NCBI GenBank assembly: GCA_026005095.1
Contig: BPKK01000005.1
Location: forward strand, 1-64,000
Source: Silanimonas sp.
GTDB lineage: Bacteria > Pseudomonadota > Gammaproteobacteria > Xanthomonadales > Xanthomonadaceae
Length of the DNA stretch: 64,000 bases
Reading direction: 5' to 3'
Part shown: positions 43,764-55,233 of the stretch, in pieces
How the letters are laid out: each line of letters begins with the position of its first letter
Position numbering within the stretch: the stretch's first letter is position 1
Translations under genes and position numbers: made by a program
Notes under the pieces: model-generated
Seen by the model: only the letters and a program-made list of their open reading frames with translations
Databases searched by the model: none
Told to the model about the DNA's origin: nothing

Positions 43764-44231
43764 TCAGGCCGGCGTCGCCTCGCGCTCCCCGGTGCTGCGC
43801 GGCGAGGGGCTGGCAGTCTTGCGCCCCCCCGCAGTGGCCGGGGCGCCACTCGAGGCCGCTGCGAGGTGCACCAGCTTGCCGCTCACCTCAGCCCCGGCCG
43901 CCATCTCCACCACCGTGTAATGCAGGTCGCCCTCCACCCGCGCCTCCGGGCCGAGTTCGAGGCGCTCGCCGGCATGCACCGTGCCCTTCACCCGGCCGTT
44001 GATGATGATCACCGGAGCGCGCAGTTCGCCTTCGACCACGCCGCGGGGGGCGACGGTGATCGTGGCCGCGGCTCCGTCCTCGGCCACGGCCTTGCCGACC
44101 AGGCGGCCCTCGACGTAGAGACCGCCCGAGAAGCGCAACTCGCCGCTCAGCACCACCGGGTGGCCGATCAGGGTGTCCACGCAGGCGCCGCTGCGTTGCG
44201 CACGGCCCTTGCCGTCGCCGAAAAAGCTCAT
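43764..44231 (-). CDS. Bactofilin (polymer-forming cytoskeletal protein)
   Basis: DTLIGHPVVLSGELRFSGGLYVEGRLVGKAVAEDGAAATITVAPRGVVEGELRAPVIIINGRVKGTVHAGERLELGPEARVEGDLHYTVVEMAAGAEVSGKLVH. Confidence 0.93.
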   Translation of the reverse strand: MSFFGDGKGRAQRSGACVDTLIGHPVVLSGELRFSGGLYVEGRLVGKAVAEDGAAATITVAPRGVVEGELRAPVIIINGRVKGTVHAGERLELGPEARVEGDLHYTVVEMAAGAEVSGKLVHLAAASSGAPATAGGRKTASPSPRSTGEREATPA

Positions 44232-44959
44232 GGTGTTCCTCCTTGGGGGGTGGGCCAGGGCACCCGGGCCTCGACCACGCCGCCCGGCGCGTCGAGGGTG
44301 ACCCGCACGCGCTGCGGCGTGAAGCCCTCGGGCAACACGATACTCCCCTCGAGTTTCTGGAAGTAGCGGAAGGAATACTCTTGCCCCGGCGCCAGCTCGG
44401 CCGGTACCAGAGAGGGCCAGTCGAGGGTGGTGAGCGCGCCGCCGGCCACCCCCTCGACGGCAAAGCGCATCCGTCCGCGGCTGATCGTGCCGCGGTTGAG
44501 GTTCTGGGTGAGTGTGAGGGTGTAGCGCCAGCTGCCGCCGGCCTCGCGCTGGAACTCGGCGGCATGCACCGAGAGGCCACGACGCTGGCCGGTAGCGCCC
44601 ACCAGCCGCTCGTAGAACTCCACGTCGGCGCGCAGAGCCGCGATCTCCTCGTCGCGCTCGGCCAGGGTCTGCTGCAACTCGATGTTGGCCGCGCGGCTCA
44701 CCTGGTCGGAGCGGCGCAGGTTCGCCGCCTCCTGGGCCAGCGTCTCGAGCCGGGCCGCGGTCTCGGCATGCTCACTGCGCAGGGCGGCATGCTCGGCGCG
44801 CAGTTCGACGAGCGCCGGCTCGGCCCGCCAAGCCATGAAGGCCCAAAGCAGCAACAGGCTCGCCGGCCAGCCGATCCGCACCGCCCAGCGGCGCCGACGG
44901 TCGGAGGCACGGCGCGGCACCACCATGAAGCCTCGGTCGTCGGGGCGGGGGTTGTTCAC
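44228..44959 (-). CDS. DUF6776-like membrane-anchored coiled-coil protein
   Basis: Single TM then coiled coil; ATGA overlap with the bactofilin gene; RGTISRGRMRFAVEGVAGGALTTLDW. Confidence 0.65.
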   Translation of the reverse strand: MNNPRPDDRGFMVVPRRASDRRRRWAVRIGWPASLLLLWAFMAWRAEPALVELRAEHAALRSEHAETAARLETLAQEAANLRRSDQVSRAANIELQQTLAERDEEIAALRADVEFYERLVGATGQRRGLSVHAAEFQREAGGSWRYTLTLTQNLNRGTISRGRMRFAVEGVAGGALTTLDWPSLVPAELAPGQEYSFRYFQKLEGSIVLPEGFTPQRVRVTLDAPGGVVEARVPWPTPQGGTP

Positions 44960-45070
44960 GTCTCGCGGCGGTCTCGCGGAAGGGCCGCCCGGTATAACGG
45001 CCCTTTTCAGGCAGGGTCAAGCCGGCGGGCGCATACTCGCAGCGAGCCAGAGGCCCGTGTGGAGTCCCCC

Positions 45071-45664
45071 ATGCCCGATGCCCCCGTGTTCGCCCTCGGC
45101 CTTGCCCTGGCCTGCCTCGCCGGCGTCCGCGCCTATCTCACCGTGCTCGGCACCGGCATCGCCGCCCTGCTCGGCTGGCTGCCGGCCAGCCCCGAGACGG
45201 CAGTGCTCACCTCCCCCTGGGTGCTCGGCACCGCCGCCGCCCTCGCCGCGGTCGAGTTTGCCGCCGACAAGATCCCCGGCGTCGATTCGGCCTGGGACCT
45301 CGTGAACACCCTGGCCCGCATCCCGGTGGGCGCCTTCCTCGCCTCCGCCGCCTTCAGCCCGGAAGGGGAATGGAGCCTGGCCGCCGCCGTACTGGGCGGG
45401 ACCGCAGCCCTCACCACCCACGCCCTGAAATCCGGCACCCGGGTGGCGATCAATGCCTCGCCCGAGCCGCTCTCGAACTGGCTTGCCTCCAGTGCCGAGG
45501 ACGGCCTGGTAGTGGGCGGTCTAGCTCTCGCCCTGGTGGCGCCGGTGCTGGCCCTGGGCCTGATCCTGCTCGCCCTGGCCCTGAGCGGCTGGCTGGGCTG
45601 GCGGCTGCTGCACCGATTCACCTCACGTCGACGAAGAAAACCGTTAGCCCCGTCACAAGTGTGA
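45071..45664 (+). CDS. DUF4126 domain-containing membrane protein
   Basis: LACLAGVRAYLTVLGTGIAALLGWLP...VEFAADKIPGVDSAWDLVNTLARIPVGAFLA...KSGTRVAINASPEPLSNW. Confidence 0.85.
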   Translation: MPDAPVFALGLALACLAGVRAYLTVLGTGIAALLGWLPASPETAVLTSPWVLGTAAALAAVEFAADKIPGVDSAWDLVNTLARIPVGAFLASAAFSPEGEWSLAAAVLGGTAALTTHALKSGTRVAINASPEPLSNWLASSAEDGLVVGGLALALVAPVLALGLILLALALSGWLGWRLLHRFTSRRRRKPLAPSQV

Positions 45665-45701
45665 ACTTTTTTGAACCGTCGCTCCGGCGGCGACAGCAGA
45701 C

Positions 45702-48329
45702 GTGAGAATGCGGCGCCCCCCCGAGATGCCGCCGCCCGTGACCCTTGCCGCCACCCTTCAGACCGGCCAGCTCACCGCCGAAGACCTGACGCCCCTGCTG
45801 CGCCAGCGCTGCCGGCGCATGGAGCGGCGCGTGCGCGGGGCCCGGCGCAGCGGCTGGGACATCAATGCCGTGGCCCAGCTGCGCGAGGAACTCGGCCCGC
45901 TGGCCCAGGGCCTGCACGCCCTAGGCCAGGCCCCGGCGGTCAGCACCGTGCTCGCGCTCGCCGATACGCTCGCCGTGCCGCTAGAGGCCCAGGTCCTGCC
46001 CGACCCGGTGCTGGGCGCCCGCCTGAGCGCCCTCATCGAATCGCTGATCGAACAGCTGCCAGCGGGCGGCGAGGGCGAGGGTGCCCGGCACTATGCCCTG
46101 ATCCCCCACCCGCCCCGCGCCGAGGCGCTGCCGCTCGGCTTCTGGCGCCGCTGGGTGGCGGATGCCGCCGCGCCTGAACGGGTACCCGCCGCGCCGCGGC
46201 CAGCCCCCGCTCCGGCGCGCCCGGCTACCCCCGAGACGACTACACTCGACGGTCATTTCCTCGGCAATGGATCGCTGGCCATGGGCACGCTGCGGCTCTA
46301 CCTCCTCTCCGACGACGGCCCCGAGGCCGCGGCCCTCGCCGAGCAGCTGCGCAGCCACCAGTTCGAAGTGGATCTGCTCACCAGCATCGACGAGTTGGTG
46401 GAACTCTCCGGCGCCCTGCCCGCCGACGTGGTGCTGATCGACCGTCCGCACGCCGCCGCCATCGAGGTGATCGGCGAGGCGATGAGGCCGATTCGCGCCC
46501 GTGCCAGCCAGCCCATCCGTATGGCCCTGGTCTCCGACACCGACGACGTGATGGCGCGCCTCGCCGCACGCCGCGCCGGTATGGACGCCGTGATCGTGCG
46601 CCCCCACGGCGGCCTCGACATCGCCCACCGCCTGCGCGACCTGTTCAGTACCGGCGAGCCCTCCTACCGCGTGCTGATCGTCGAGGACGACCGCGCCCAG
46701 GCCCTGTTCGCCGAGGGCGTGCTGCGCAATGCCGGGATGGAGACTCGGATCGTGCTCGATGCGCTCGACGTGCTGCCGACGCTCGACAGCTTCCATCCCG
46801 ACCTCATCCTGATGGATTTCCACATGCCGGTGGCCAACGGCATCGAGCTCACGGCCCTGATCCGCGAGCGCGAGGCCTTCGTGCACACGCCGATCGTCTT
46901 CCTCACCGGCGAGCAGGACCAGGAAGTACGCTTCAACGCCCTGGATGCCGGCGGCGACGATTTCCTCACCAAGCCGATCCGTCCCAAGCACCTGATCGCC
47001 AGCGTGCAGGGCCGCATCCGCCGCTTCCGCGACGTGCAGCAGATCCGCGAGCGCGAGGGCACGGCCGCGCCCGCCGCCAGCGTCGACAGCGGCATCGTCG
47101 AACGCGGGCGGATGATGGCGCGCATCGACCAGCTCATCACCGAGGGCCGTGGCCGGGGCGGCGTGGTCTTCCTCGAGATGGAGACCATCGCCAAGCTGCG
47201 CGAACGGCTCGGCCTCAGCCAGTTCGAGCGCCTGCATGTCGAGGCCCTCGACCTGCTGTTGCCACTGGCCGGCGAGCGCCTGGTCTGCCGCTTCGCCGAC
47301 GGCGGCTTTTTGGTGCTCGACGCCAGCCTCGACCCCGAGGAACTGCTGATGCTCGGTGTGCAGCTGCGTGAGGCCCTGGCCGCCCACGAATTCCGCCTCG
47401 GCGACCAGAGCGTGATGACTCCGGCGGTGGCCGGCGTGGCGCCCTTCGCCCCCGAGCTCACCGATGCCGGCGCCCTGCTCAATGCGGTGGAAAAGGTGGC
47501 ACATGGCGCGCGTAAGCGCCCCGACCGTATCGACCTCTACCGTCCGCTGGCCGCCGAGGAGGCTGCCCGCCAGGCCGCCCTGATCGAGGACATGCGCAAG
47601 GCCATGGCCCAAGGCCGGCTCTCGCTGCTCTACCAGCCGATCGTCGCCGTGGCCGGCGGCGAGGAGAGCCGCTACCAGACCCTGCTGCGCCTCGACACCA
47701 GCAGCGGCAGGCGGATGACCGCAGCCGAGGTCATTCCCGCCGCCGAGCGTTCCGGCTTCATCGTCGAGATCGACCGCTGGGTGATGCGCGAGGCCATCGC
47801 CCGCATCGCCAAGGCCCGCGCTGGCGGCACTCGCATGACCCTGTTCGTCACCCAGTCGCCCTACACCCTGGCCCATGGCGGCCAGGCCGAGTGGCTGCGC
47901 GGCGAACTGCGCGCGCTGGACGTGCCAGGCAGCGCTCTCGTGATCGAGTTGCGGCTCGCCGATGCCAGCGTGCACACCGGCACCCTGCGCGAGTTCTGCT
48001 CGGCCATGGTGGCCGACGGCGTGCAGTTCTGCCTCTCGCAGTTCGAGCCGGGCCCCGAGGTCGAGTCGATCCTGGAGCAGCTGCCACTATCCCTGATCAA
48101 GCTGGCCGGCAAATACAGCACTGGGGCACTCTCCACCGCGGTGCGCGACGAGCTCCGGGTGATCATCGATCGCGCCCACCGTCGCAGCCTCGAGGTGATC
48201 GGCCATGGCGTCGAGGACCCGCAGGCCGCCGCCACGCTGTGGATGAGCGGCGTCGATTTCGTCCAAGGCAATCTCGTACAGCAGGCCGCCGACGGCCTCG
48301 ACTTCGATTTCAACCAGGCGATCCTCTGA
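45702..48329 (+). CDS. Pseudo-receiver/receiver protein with degenerate GGDEF and degenerate EAL domains
   Basis: REC: VLIVEDDRAQALFAEGVLRN...LILMDFHMPVANGIELTALIRERE; GGDEF replaced by FADGGF; EAL core YQTLLRL in place of YEALLRL, LSQFEPG in place of DDFGTG, GHGVED in place of AEGVET. Confidence 0.85.
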   Translation: MRMRRPPEMPPPVTLAATLQTGQLTAEDLTPLLRQRCRRMERRVRGARRSGWDINAVAQLREELGPLAQGLHALGQAPAVSTVLALADTLAVPLEAQVLPDPVLGARLSALIESLIEQLPAGGEGEGARHYALIPHPPRAEALPLGFWRRWVADAAAPERVPAAPRPAPAPARPATPETTTLDGHFLGNGSLAMGTLRLYLLSDDGPEAAALAEQLRSHQFEVDLLTSIDELVELSGALPADVVLIDRPHAAAIEVIGEAMRPIRARASQPIRMALVSDTDDVMARLAARRAGMDAVIVRPHGGLDIAHRLRDLFSTGEPSYRVLIVEDDRAQALFAEGVLRNAGMETRIVLDALDVLPTLDSFHPDLILMDFHMPVANGIELTALIREREAFVHTPIVFLTGEQDQEVRFNALDAGGDDFLTKPIRPKHLIASVQGRIRRFRDVQQIREREGTAAPAASVDSGIVERGRMMARIDQLITEGRGRGGVVFLEMETIAKLRERLGLSQFERLHVEALDLLLPLAGERLVCRFADGGFLVLDASLDPEELLMLGVQLREALAAHEFRLGDQSVMTPAVAGVAPFAPELTDAGALLNAVEKVAHGARKRPDRIDLYRPLAAEEAARQAALIEDMRKAMAQGRLSLLYQPIVAVAGGEESRYQTLLRLDTSSGRRMTAAEVIPAAERSGFIVEIDRWVMREAIARIAKARAGGTRMTLFVTQSPYTLAHGGQAEWLRGELRALDVPGSALVIELRLADASVHTGTLREFCSAMVADGVQFCLSQFEPGPEVESILEQLPLSLIKLAGKYSTGALSTAVRDELRVIIDRAHRRSLEVIGHGVEDPQAAATLWMSGVDFVQGNLVQQAADGLDFDFNQAIL

Positions 48330-48331
48330 AC

Positions 48332-50779
<2,448 letters not shown>

Positions 50780-50784
50780 AACGC

Positions 50785-50810
50785 CGACGGCCGGGTCGCC
50801 CCGGCCGTCG
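50785..50810 (+). terminator. 10-bp stem hairpin downstream of the hybrid kinase gene
   Basis: cgacggccgg-gtcgcc-ccggccgtcg; no T tract. Confidence 0.5.
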
Positions 50811-50837
50811 TCGCGCACCCGCCATCGTGGCAGGACC

Positions 50838-51311
50838 TCAGTCCTTCGATAGCGTGCTCTGCAGGTAGGGGCCCTCGCCCAGGCGCTGGATCAGGTCGAG
50901 CTGCGTTTCCAGCCAATCCACGTGTTCCTCCTCGGAGGCAAGGATCTTGGCGAAGAGATCACGGCTCACGTAATCCCCCACCGACTCCGCATGGGCGATC
51001 GCCGTCTTCAGATCGGGGATGGCCATCTGCTCGAGCTTGAGATCGCATTCGAACACTTCCTTCGGCGTCTCACCGATCATCAGCTTGCCGAGGTTCTGCA
51101 GGTTCGGCAGGCCCTCGAGGAAGAGGATCCGCTCGATCACCCAGTCGGCGTGCTTCATCTCGTCGATCGACTCGTGGTACTCGTGCTCGCCGAGTTCCTT
51201 GAAGCCCCAGTTCTTCAGCATGCGGGCATGCAGAAAGTACTGGTTGATGGCGGTGAGTTCGTTGTAGAGCACCTTGTTGAGGTGCTGGATGACTTTAGGA
51301 TCGCCCTTCAT
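50838..51311 (-). CDS. bfr: Bacterioferritin
   Basis: [74 protein letters not shown]. Confidence 0.98.
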   Translation of the reverse strand: MKGDPKVIQHLNKVLYNELTAINQYFLHARMLKNWGFKELGEHEYHESIDEMKHADWVIERILFLEGLPNLQNLGKLMIGETPKEVFECDLKLEQMAIPDLKTAIAHAESVGDYVSRDLFAKILASEEEHVDWLETQLDLIQRLGEGPYLQSTLSKD

Positions 51312-51436
51312 GGCCGGCCTCCTGTGAATGTAGCGGGCCAAGCCTAGCGGAACGGGGCGAGTGCTGCCGGAATACGAATGCGTGCGCGTTGCGCTGCCGG
51401 AAATGGAAAGGCGTGAAGAGCGCGGGCCGCCCCGCC

Positions 51437-51634
51437 TCAGGCGGCGACGGGCAGGCCGAGCGGCCGCGCTCTGGCCTGCTCAAGGGCCTCGAGAGCGTAC
51501 TCGCGGCAGCAGCCGCAGGTGCTGCCGCAGCCGGTGCGCGCCGCCAGGGCCTCGAGGCTGTCGCAGCCCTCCTCGACGGCACGCTGGATATCGCGCTCGG
51601 TCACCCCGTTGCAGACACAGACGTACACGGCCAC
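51437..51634 (-). CDS. bfd: Bacterioferritin-associated ferredoxin
   Basis: [41 protein letters not shown]. Confidence 0.93.
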   Translation of the reverse strand: MAVYVCVCNGVTERDIQRAVEEGCDSLEALAARTGCGSTCGCCREYALEALEQARARPLGLPVAA

Positions 51635-51722
51635 TCACCCAGAAATACGAACAGTTCGCATTACAAGATGCTGCCGGGCGGCTGTCAAGTCGCCTCTGAC
51701 GGCGGTTCAGACCAGGGCAGGC

Positions 51723-52274
51723 TCAGGCCCGGCGCCGGGCCCGGGGCGGCTCGCGGCCAGGCAGCGGAAACTGCGGCAGGGGCACCGCCAGCTCCCCGGC
51801 GACCTGCCGGGCGGCCGGGGCCATGTGGCCGAGTGCGCGGGCGTAGACCTCGCGCTTGAAGGCCACCACATGCTCGACCGGGTACCAGTAATCGACCCAG
51901 CGGAAACGGTCGAATTCGGGCTTCGGCGTGGTATCGAGCCGCAGGGCTTCCTCGCCGCAGAGCAGGCGTAGCAGGAACCAGACCTGCTTCTGGCCGATAC
52001 AGCGGGGCTTCTCGCCGGGGCGCACGCAGCGCGCAGGCAGGCGGTAGCGCAGCCAGCCCGGGGTGGAGCCGAGCACCTCGACCTGCTCCGGGCGCAGGCC
52101 GGTTTCCTCGCCGAGCTCCCGGTACATGGCCTCCAGCGGAGTCTCGTCGCTGTTCATCCCGCCCTGGGGGAACTGCCAGCCATCGCGGTGCACGCGGCGC
52201 GCCCAGAACAGGCGGCCGTCGTCCCGCATCAGGATGATGCCGACATTAGGGCGGTATCCGTCCGGATCGATCAC
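51723..52274 (-). CDS. rppH: RNA pyrophosphohydrolase
   Basis: [63 protein letters not shown] start. Confidence 0.95.
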   Translation of the reverse strand: MIDPDGYRPNVGIILMRDDGRLFWARRVHRDGWQFPQGGMNSDETPLEAMYRELGEETGLRPEQVEVLGSTPGWLRYRLPARCVRPGEKPRCIGQKQVWFLLRLLCGEEALRLDTTPKPEFDRFRWVDYWYPVEHVVAFKREVYARALGHMAPAARQVAGELAVPLPQFPLPGREPPRARRRA

Positions 52275-52327
52275 CGGTCGGGCTCCGAATTCACTCGGGC
52301 CACCATGCCACAGCGGCGCGCACCGCC

Positions 52328-53995
52328 TCAAGCCGGGGTGGCACGCGCCCGCAGCAGGGCCAGCAGCTGTTCGCCGGCGTGGTCGGCGGCGTCGAGGAAG
52401 GGCTGGAACACCCGGTCCACGCCCAGGGCCTTGAGCTCACGCACCGACAGCTGCTCGCGCACCGCCACTGCCACCCGCCCGCCGTAGCCGGCCCCTTTCA
52501 GGCCCTCCAGCAGGGCGCACTGGCTCTCCAGCAGCGGCAGGGTGGAGAGCACCCAGCGCACCTGCGAGAGCGGCAGGGTCTCCAGGAATTCCGGGCTTTC
52601 CACATCACCGAAGCGCACCGGCAGGCCGCGCCGCGCCAGGCGCTCGACATTCTCCGGGTCGAAGTCCACGCCCAGCACCGGCACTCCCTCGAGGTGCAGG
52701 CGCTCCAGCACCCGCCGGCCATAGCGGCCAAGGCCGCAGACCAGCACCTCCACCGGCGGGCCGCCCTCACCCCTGCCGGTCTCGGCCAACTCGCGGAAAG
52801 GCGTTCGGCGTTCGAACACGCCAAGGAAACGCGAGACGCGCTCATAAAGCGGGCCCGAGTACAGGATCATGTAGGTGGAGAGCGTGATCGTGACGAGGCC
52901 CACCAGGGTGGTGAGACCGAGTGCCGAGCGGTCGACATGGCCAAGGCTGATACCCATGGCCACGAAGACGATCGAGAACTCGCTGATCTGCGCCACGGTG
53001 AGGCCGGCCATGAAGCCGGTGCGCTTGCGGTAGCCCATATAACCCATGATCGCCATCACGATCAGTGGGTTGCCGATGAGCACGAAGAGCGAGAGCAGCA
53101 AGGCCGGCACCAGCGCCTCGCCCAGGGTGGAGAGCTCGAGCTCGAGGCCGAGGTGGATGAAGAAGAACAGCAGCAGGAAATCGCGGATACCCGACAGCCG
53201 GGCGTTGATGGACTCGCGGAACTTGGTGGAGGCCAGGGTGAAGCCGGCGATGAAGGCGCCCGCCTCCATGCTGAAGCCCACCCAGGCCCCGAGCGCGGCC
53301 AGCGCCACCGCCCAGCTCAAGGCGAAGATCAGCAGTAGCTCCTGCGAGCGCGCCATCTGCGCCACCAGCCAAGGCAGCAGATAGCGCATCAGCACGAACA
53401 CCGCCACCGCCGCGGCCAGCACCCGGCCGGCGAGCGAGAGCACCACGCCGAGCGTATCGAGCGCCGCGCCCTCGCCGCCCGGCCCACCCAGCGCGCTCAT
53501 CACCATCATCGCCAGCACCACGGCGAGGTCCTGCACGATGAGAAAGCCGATGGCGATGCGGCCGTGCAGCGAGTCGAGCTCGCGTTTGTCGGAGAGCAGC
53601 TTGACGATGATGATGGTGCTCGAGAAGGTGAGCGCCACCGCCACGTAGAGCGCCGTCATCAGGTCCTTGCCGAGCGCAAGGATGATGCCGAAGCCGAGCA
53701 GGATGGTGAAGGCAAGCTGCCCCAGGCCCGTAGCCAGGGCTACCGGCCCGATGTGCCGTACGTGTGTCAAGTCGAGCTTCAGGCCGACGATGAACAGCAG
53801 CACCGCCACGCCCACCTGCGCCAGCAGGGCGATCTGGTCCTGCGCCGTGGCAAGCCCGAAGCCCGCCGGCCCGAGCGCGATGCCAACCACGATGTAGGCG
53901 ATCAGTACCGGCTGGCGCAGGCGCACGAAGACGAGGCCAGCGAGCGCAGCCACCAGCAGGATCAGGGCGAATTCGCTGAAGGCCGCGGAATGCAT
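52328..53995 (-). CDS. CPA2-type cation:proton antiporter with C-terminal TrkA-N domain
   Basis: [19 protein letters not shown]...[44 protein letters not shown]...[19 protein letters not shown]. Confidence 0.9.
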   Translation of the reverse strand: MHSAAFSEFALILLVAALAGLVFVRLRQPVLIAYIVVGIALGPAGFGLATAQDQIALLAQVGVAVLLFIVGLKLDLTHVRHIGPVALATGLGQLAFTILLGFGIILALGKDLMTALYVAVALTFSSTIIIVKLLSDKRELDSLHGRIAIGFLIVQDLAVVLAMMVMSALGGPGGEGAALDTLGVVLSLAGRVLAAAVAVFVLMRYLLPWLVAQMARSQELLLIFALSWAVALAALGAWVGFSMEAGAFIAGFTLASTKFRESINARLSGIRDFLLLFFFIHLGLELELSTLGEALVPALLLSLFVLIGNPLIVMAIMGYMGYRKRTGFMAGLTVAQISEFSIVFVAMGISLGHVDRSALGLTTLVGLVTITLSTYMILYSGPLYERVSRFLGVFERRTPFRELAETGRGEGGPPVEVLVCGLGRYGRRVLERLHLEGVPVLGVDFDPENVERLARRGLPVRFGDVESPEFLETLPLSQVRWVLSTLPLLESQCALLEGLKGAGYGGRVAVAVREQLSVRELKALGVDRVFQPFLDAADHAGEQLLALLRARATPA

Positions 53996-54007
53996 GACCA
54001 GGCGCTG

Positions 54008-55210
54008 TCAGTTCCCGAACACCGAGGCCGGCACCCGCACATGGCCCTCCATCAGCACCCGCGCGCTGCGGCTCATCAGCGCCTTGCGCACCACCCACTG
54101 GCCATCCACCCGTTCGGCCGCCGCGCCCACGCGCATGGTGCCGCTGGGGTGGCCGAAGCGGACCGCCTCACGCGTGCCGCCGCCGGCCGCCTCGTTCACC
54201 AGGGTGCCGGGGATGGCCGCCGCCGTGGCGATGGCTACCGAGGCCGTGCCCATCATGGCGTGGTGCAGCTTGCCCATCGACAGCGCGCGGGCGAGGAGAT
54301 CGATCTCGGCGGCCCGTGCACCCGCCTGCCGCTGCTGAAGCCACGTAGTCGGCCGGCGGCGCGACGAAAGCCACCTTCGGCGTGTGCTGGCGCGTCTTCC
54401 GCCTCCTCCGGCGTCGGCGATCAGGCCCATGCGCAGGGCGCCGGCCACGCGGATGGCCTCGAACAGGGCGAGGCGCTCGCGGTTTTCATTGATGGCCGGC
54501 TGCAGCTCGGTGCCGGTGAGGCCCACGTCCGCCGCCCGCACGAACACGGTGGGGATGCCTGCCGTGATCATCGTGGCTTGCAGCGTGCCAAGGCCCGGCA
54601 CCTCGAGCATATCCACCACATTCCCGGTCGGGAACATCGCTCCGCCCTCGTCGCCCTCGTCCACCGGATCGAGGAACTCGAGCGGGATTTCGGCGCTCGG
54701 GAAGGTCACGCCATCGAGTTCGAAATCGCCGTCCTCCTGCACCTCGCCGTTGGCGATGGGCACGTGGGCCACGATGGTCTTGCCGATGTTCTTCTGCCAG
54801 ATGCGCACCGTGCACACGCCATCGCGCGGGATCCGATCGGCGGGGATGAAGCCGTTCGCGATGGCGAAGGGCCCAACGGCGCTGGAAAGGTTTCCGCAGT
54901 TGCCGCTCCAGTCCACGAAGGCGCTGTCGATCGACACCTGGCCGTAGAGGTAGTCCACGTCATGCCCCGGCTGGGTGGAAGGGCCGATGATCACGCACTT
55001 GCTGGTGCTGCTGGTGGCCCCGCCCATGCCGTCGGTGTGCTTGCCGTAGGGGTCGGGTGAGCCAATCACCCGCAGCAGCAGGGCATCGCGCGCGGCACCG
55101 GGCAGGCGCGCGGCCTCCGGCAGGTCGGCGAGGCGGAAGAACACGCCCTTCGAGGTGCCGCCGCGCATGTAGGTGGCGGGAATGCGCAGCTGGGGAAGGA
55201 AGATCGTCAT
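54008..55210 (-). CDS. prpF: 2-methylaconitate cis-trans isomerase PrpF; reading frame locally scrambled around 54310-54420
   Basis: MTIFLPQLRIPATYMRGGTSKGVFFRLADLPEAARLPGAARDALLLRVIGSPDPYGKHTDGMGGATSSTSKCVII; expected TPKVAFVAPPADYVAS lies in a different frame. Confidence 0.85.
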   Translation of the reverse strand: MTIFLPQLRIPATYMRGGTSKGVFFRLADLPEAARLPGAARDALLLRVIGSPDPYGKHTDGMGGATSSTSKCVIIGPSTQPGHDVDYLYGQVSIDSAFVDWSGNCGNLSSAVGPFAIANGFIPADRIPRDGVCTVRIWQKNIGKTIVAHVPIANGEVQEDGDFELDGVTFPSAEIPLEFLDPVDEGDEGGAMFPTGNVVDMLEVPGLGTLQATMITAGIPTVFVRAADVGLTGTELQPAINENRERLALFEAIRVAGALRMGLIADAGGGGRRASTRRRWLSSRRRPTTWLQQRQAGARAAEIDLLARALSMGKLHHAMMGTASVAIATAAAIPGTLVNEAAGGGTREAVRFGHPSGTMRVGAAAERVDGQWVVRKALMSRSARVLMEGHVRVPASVFGN

Positions 55211-55233
55211 CGTGGGCCTCCTATGTCGCGGAC

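Noticed and set aside
44985-45012. Hairpin agggccg...cggccctttt between divergent genes at ~45000
   Set aside because: Short stem with a long loop in a divergent promoter region; a terminator function makes little sense there and chance is likely in GC-rich DNA.
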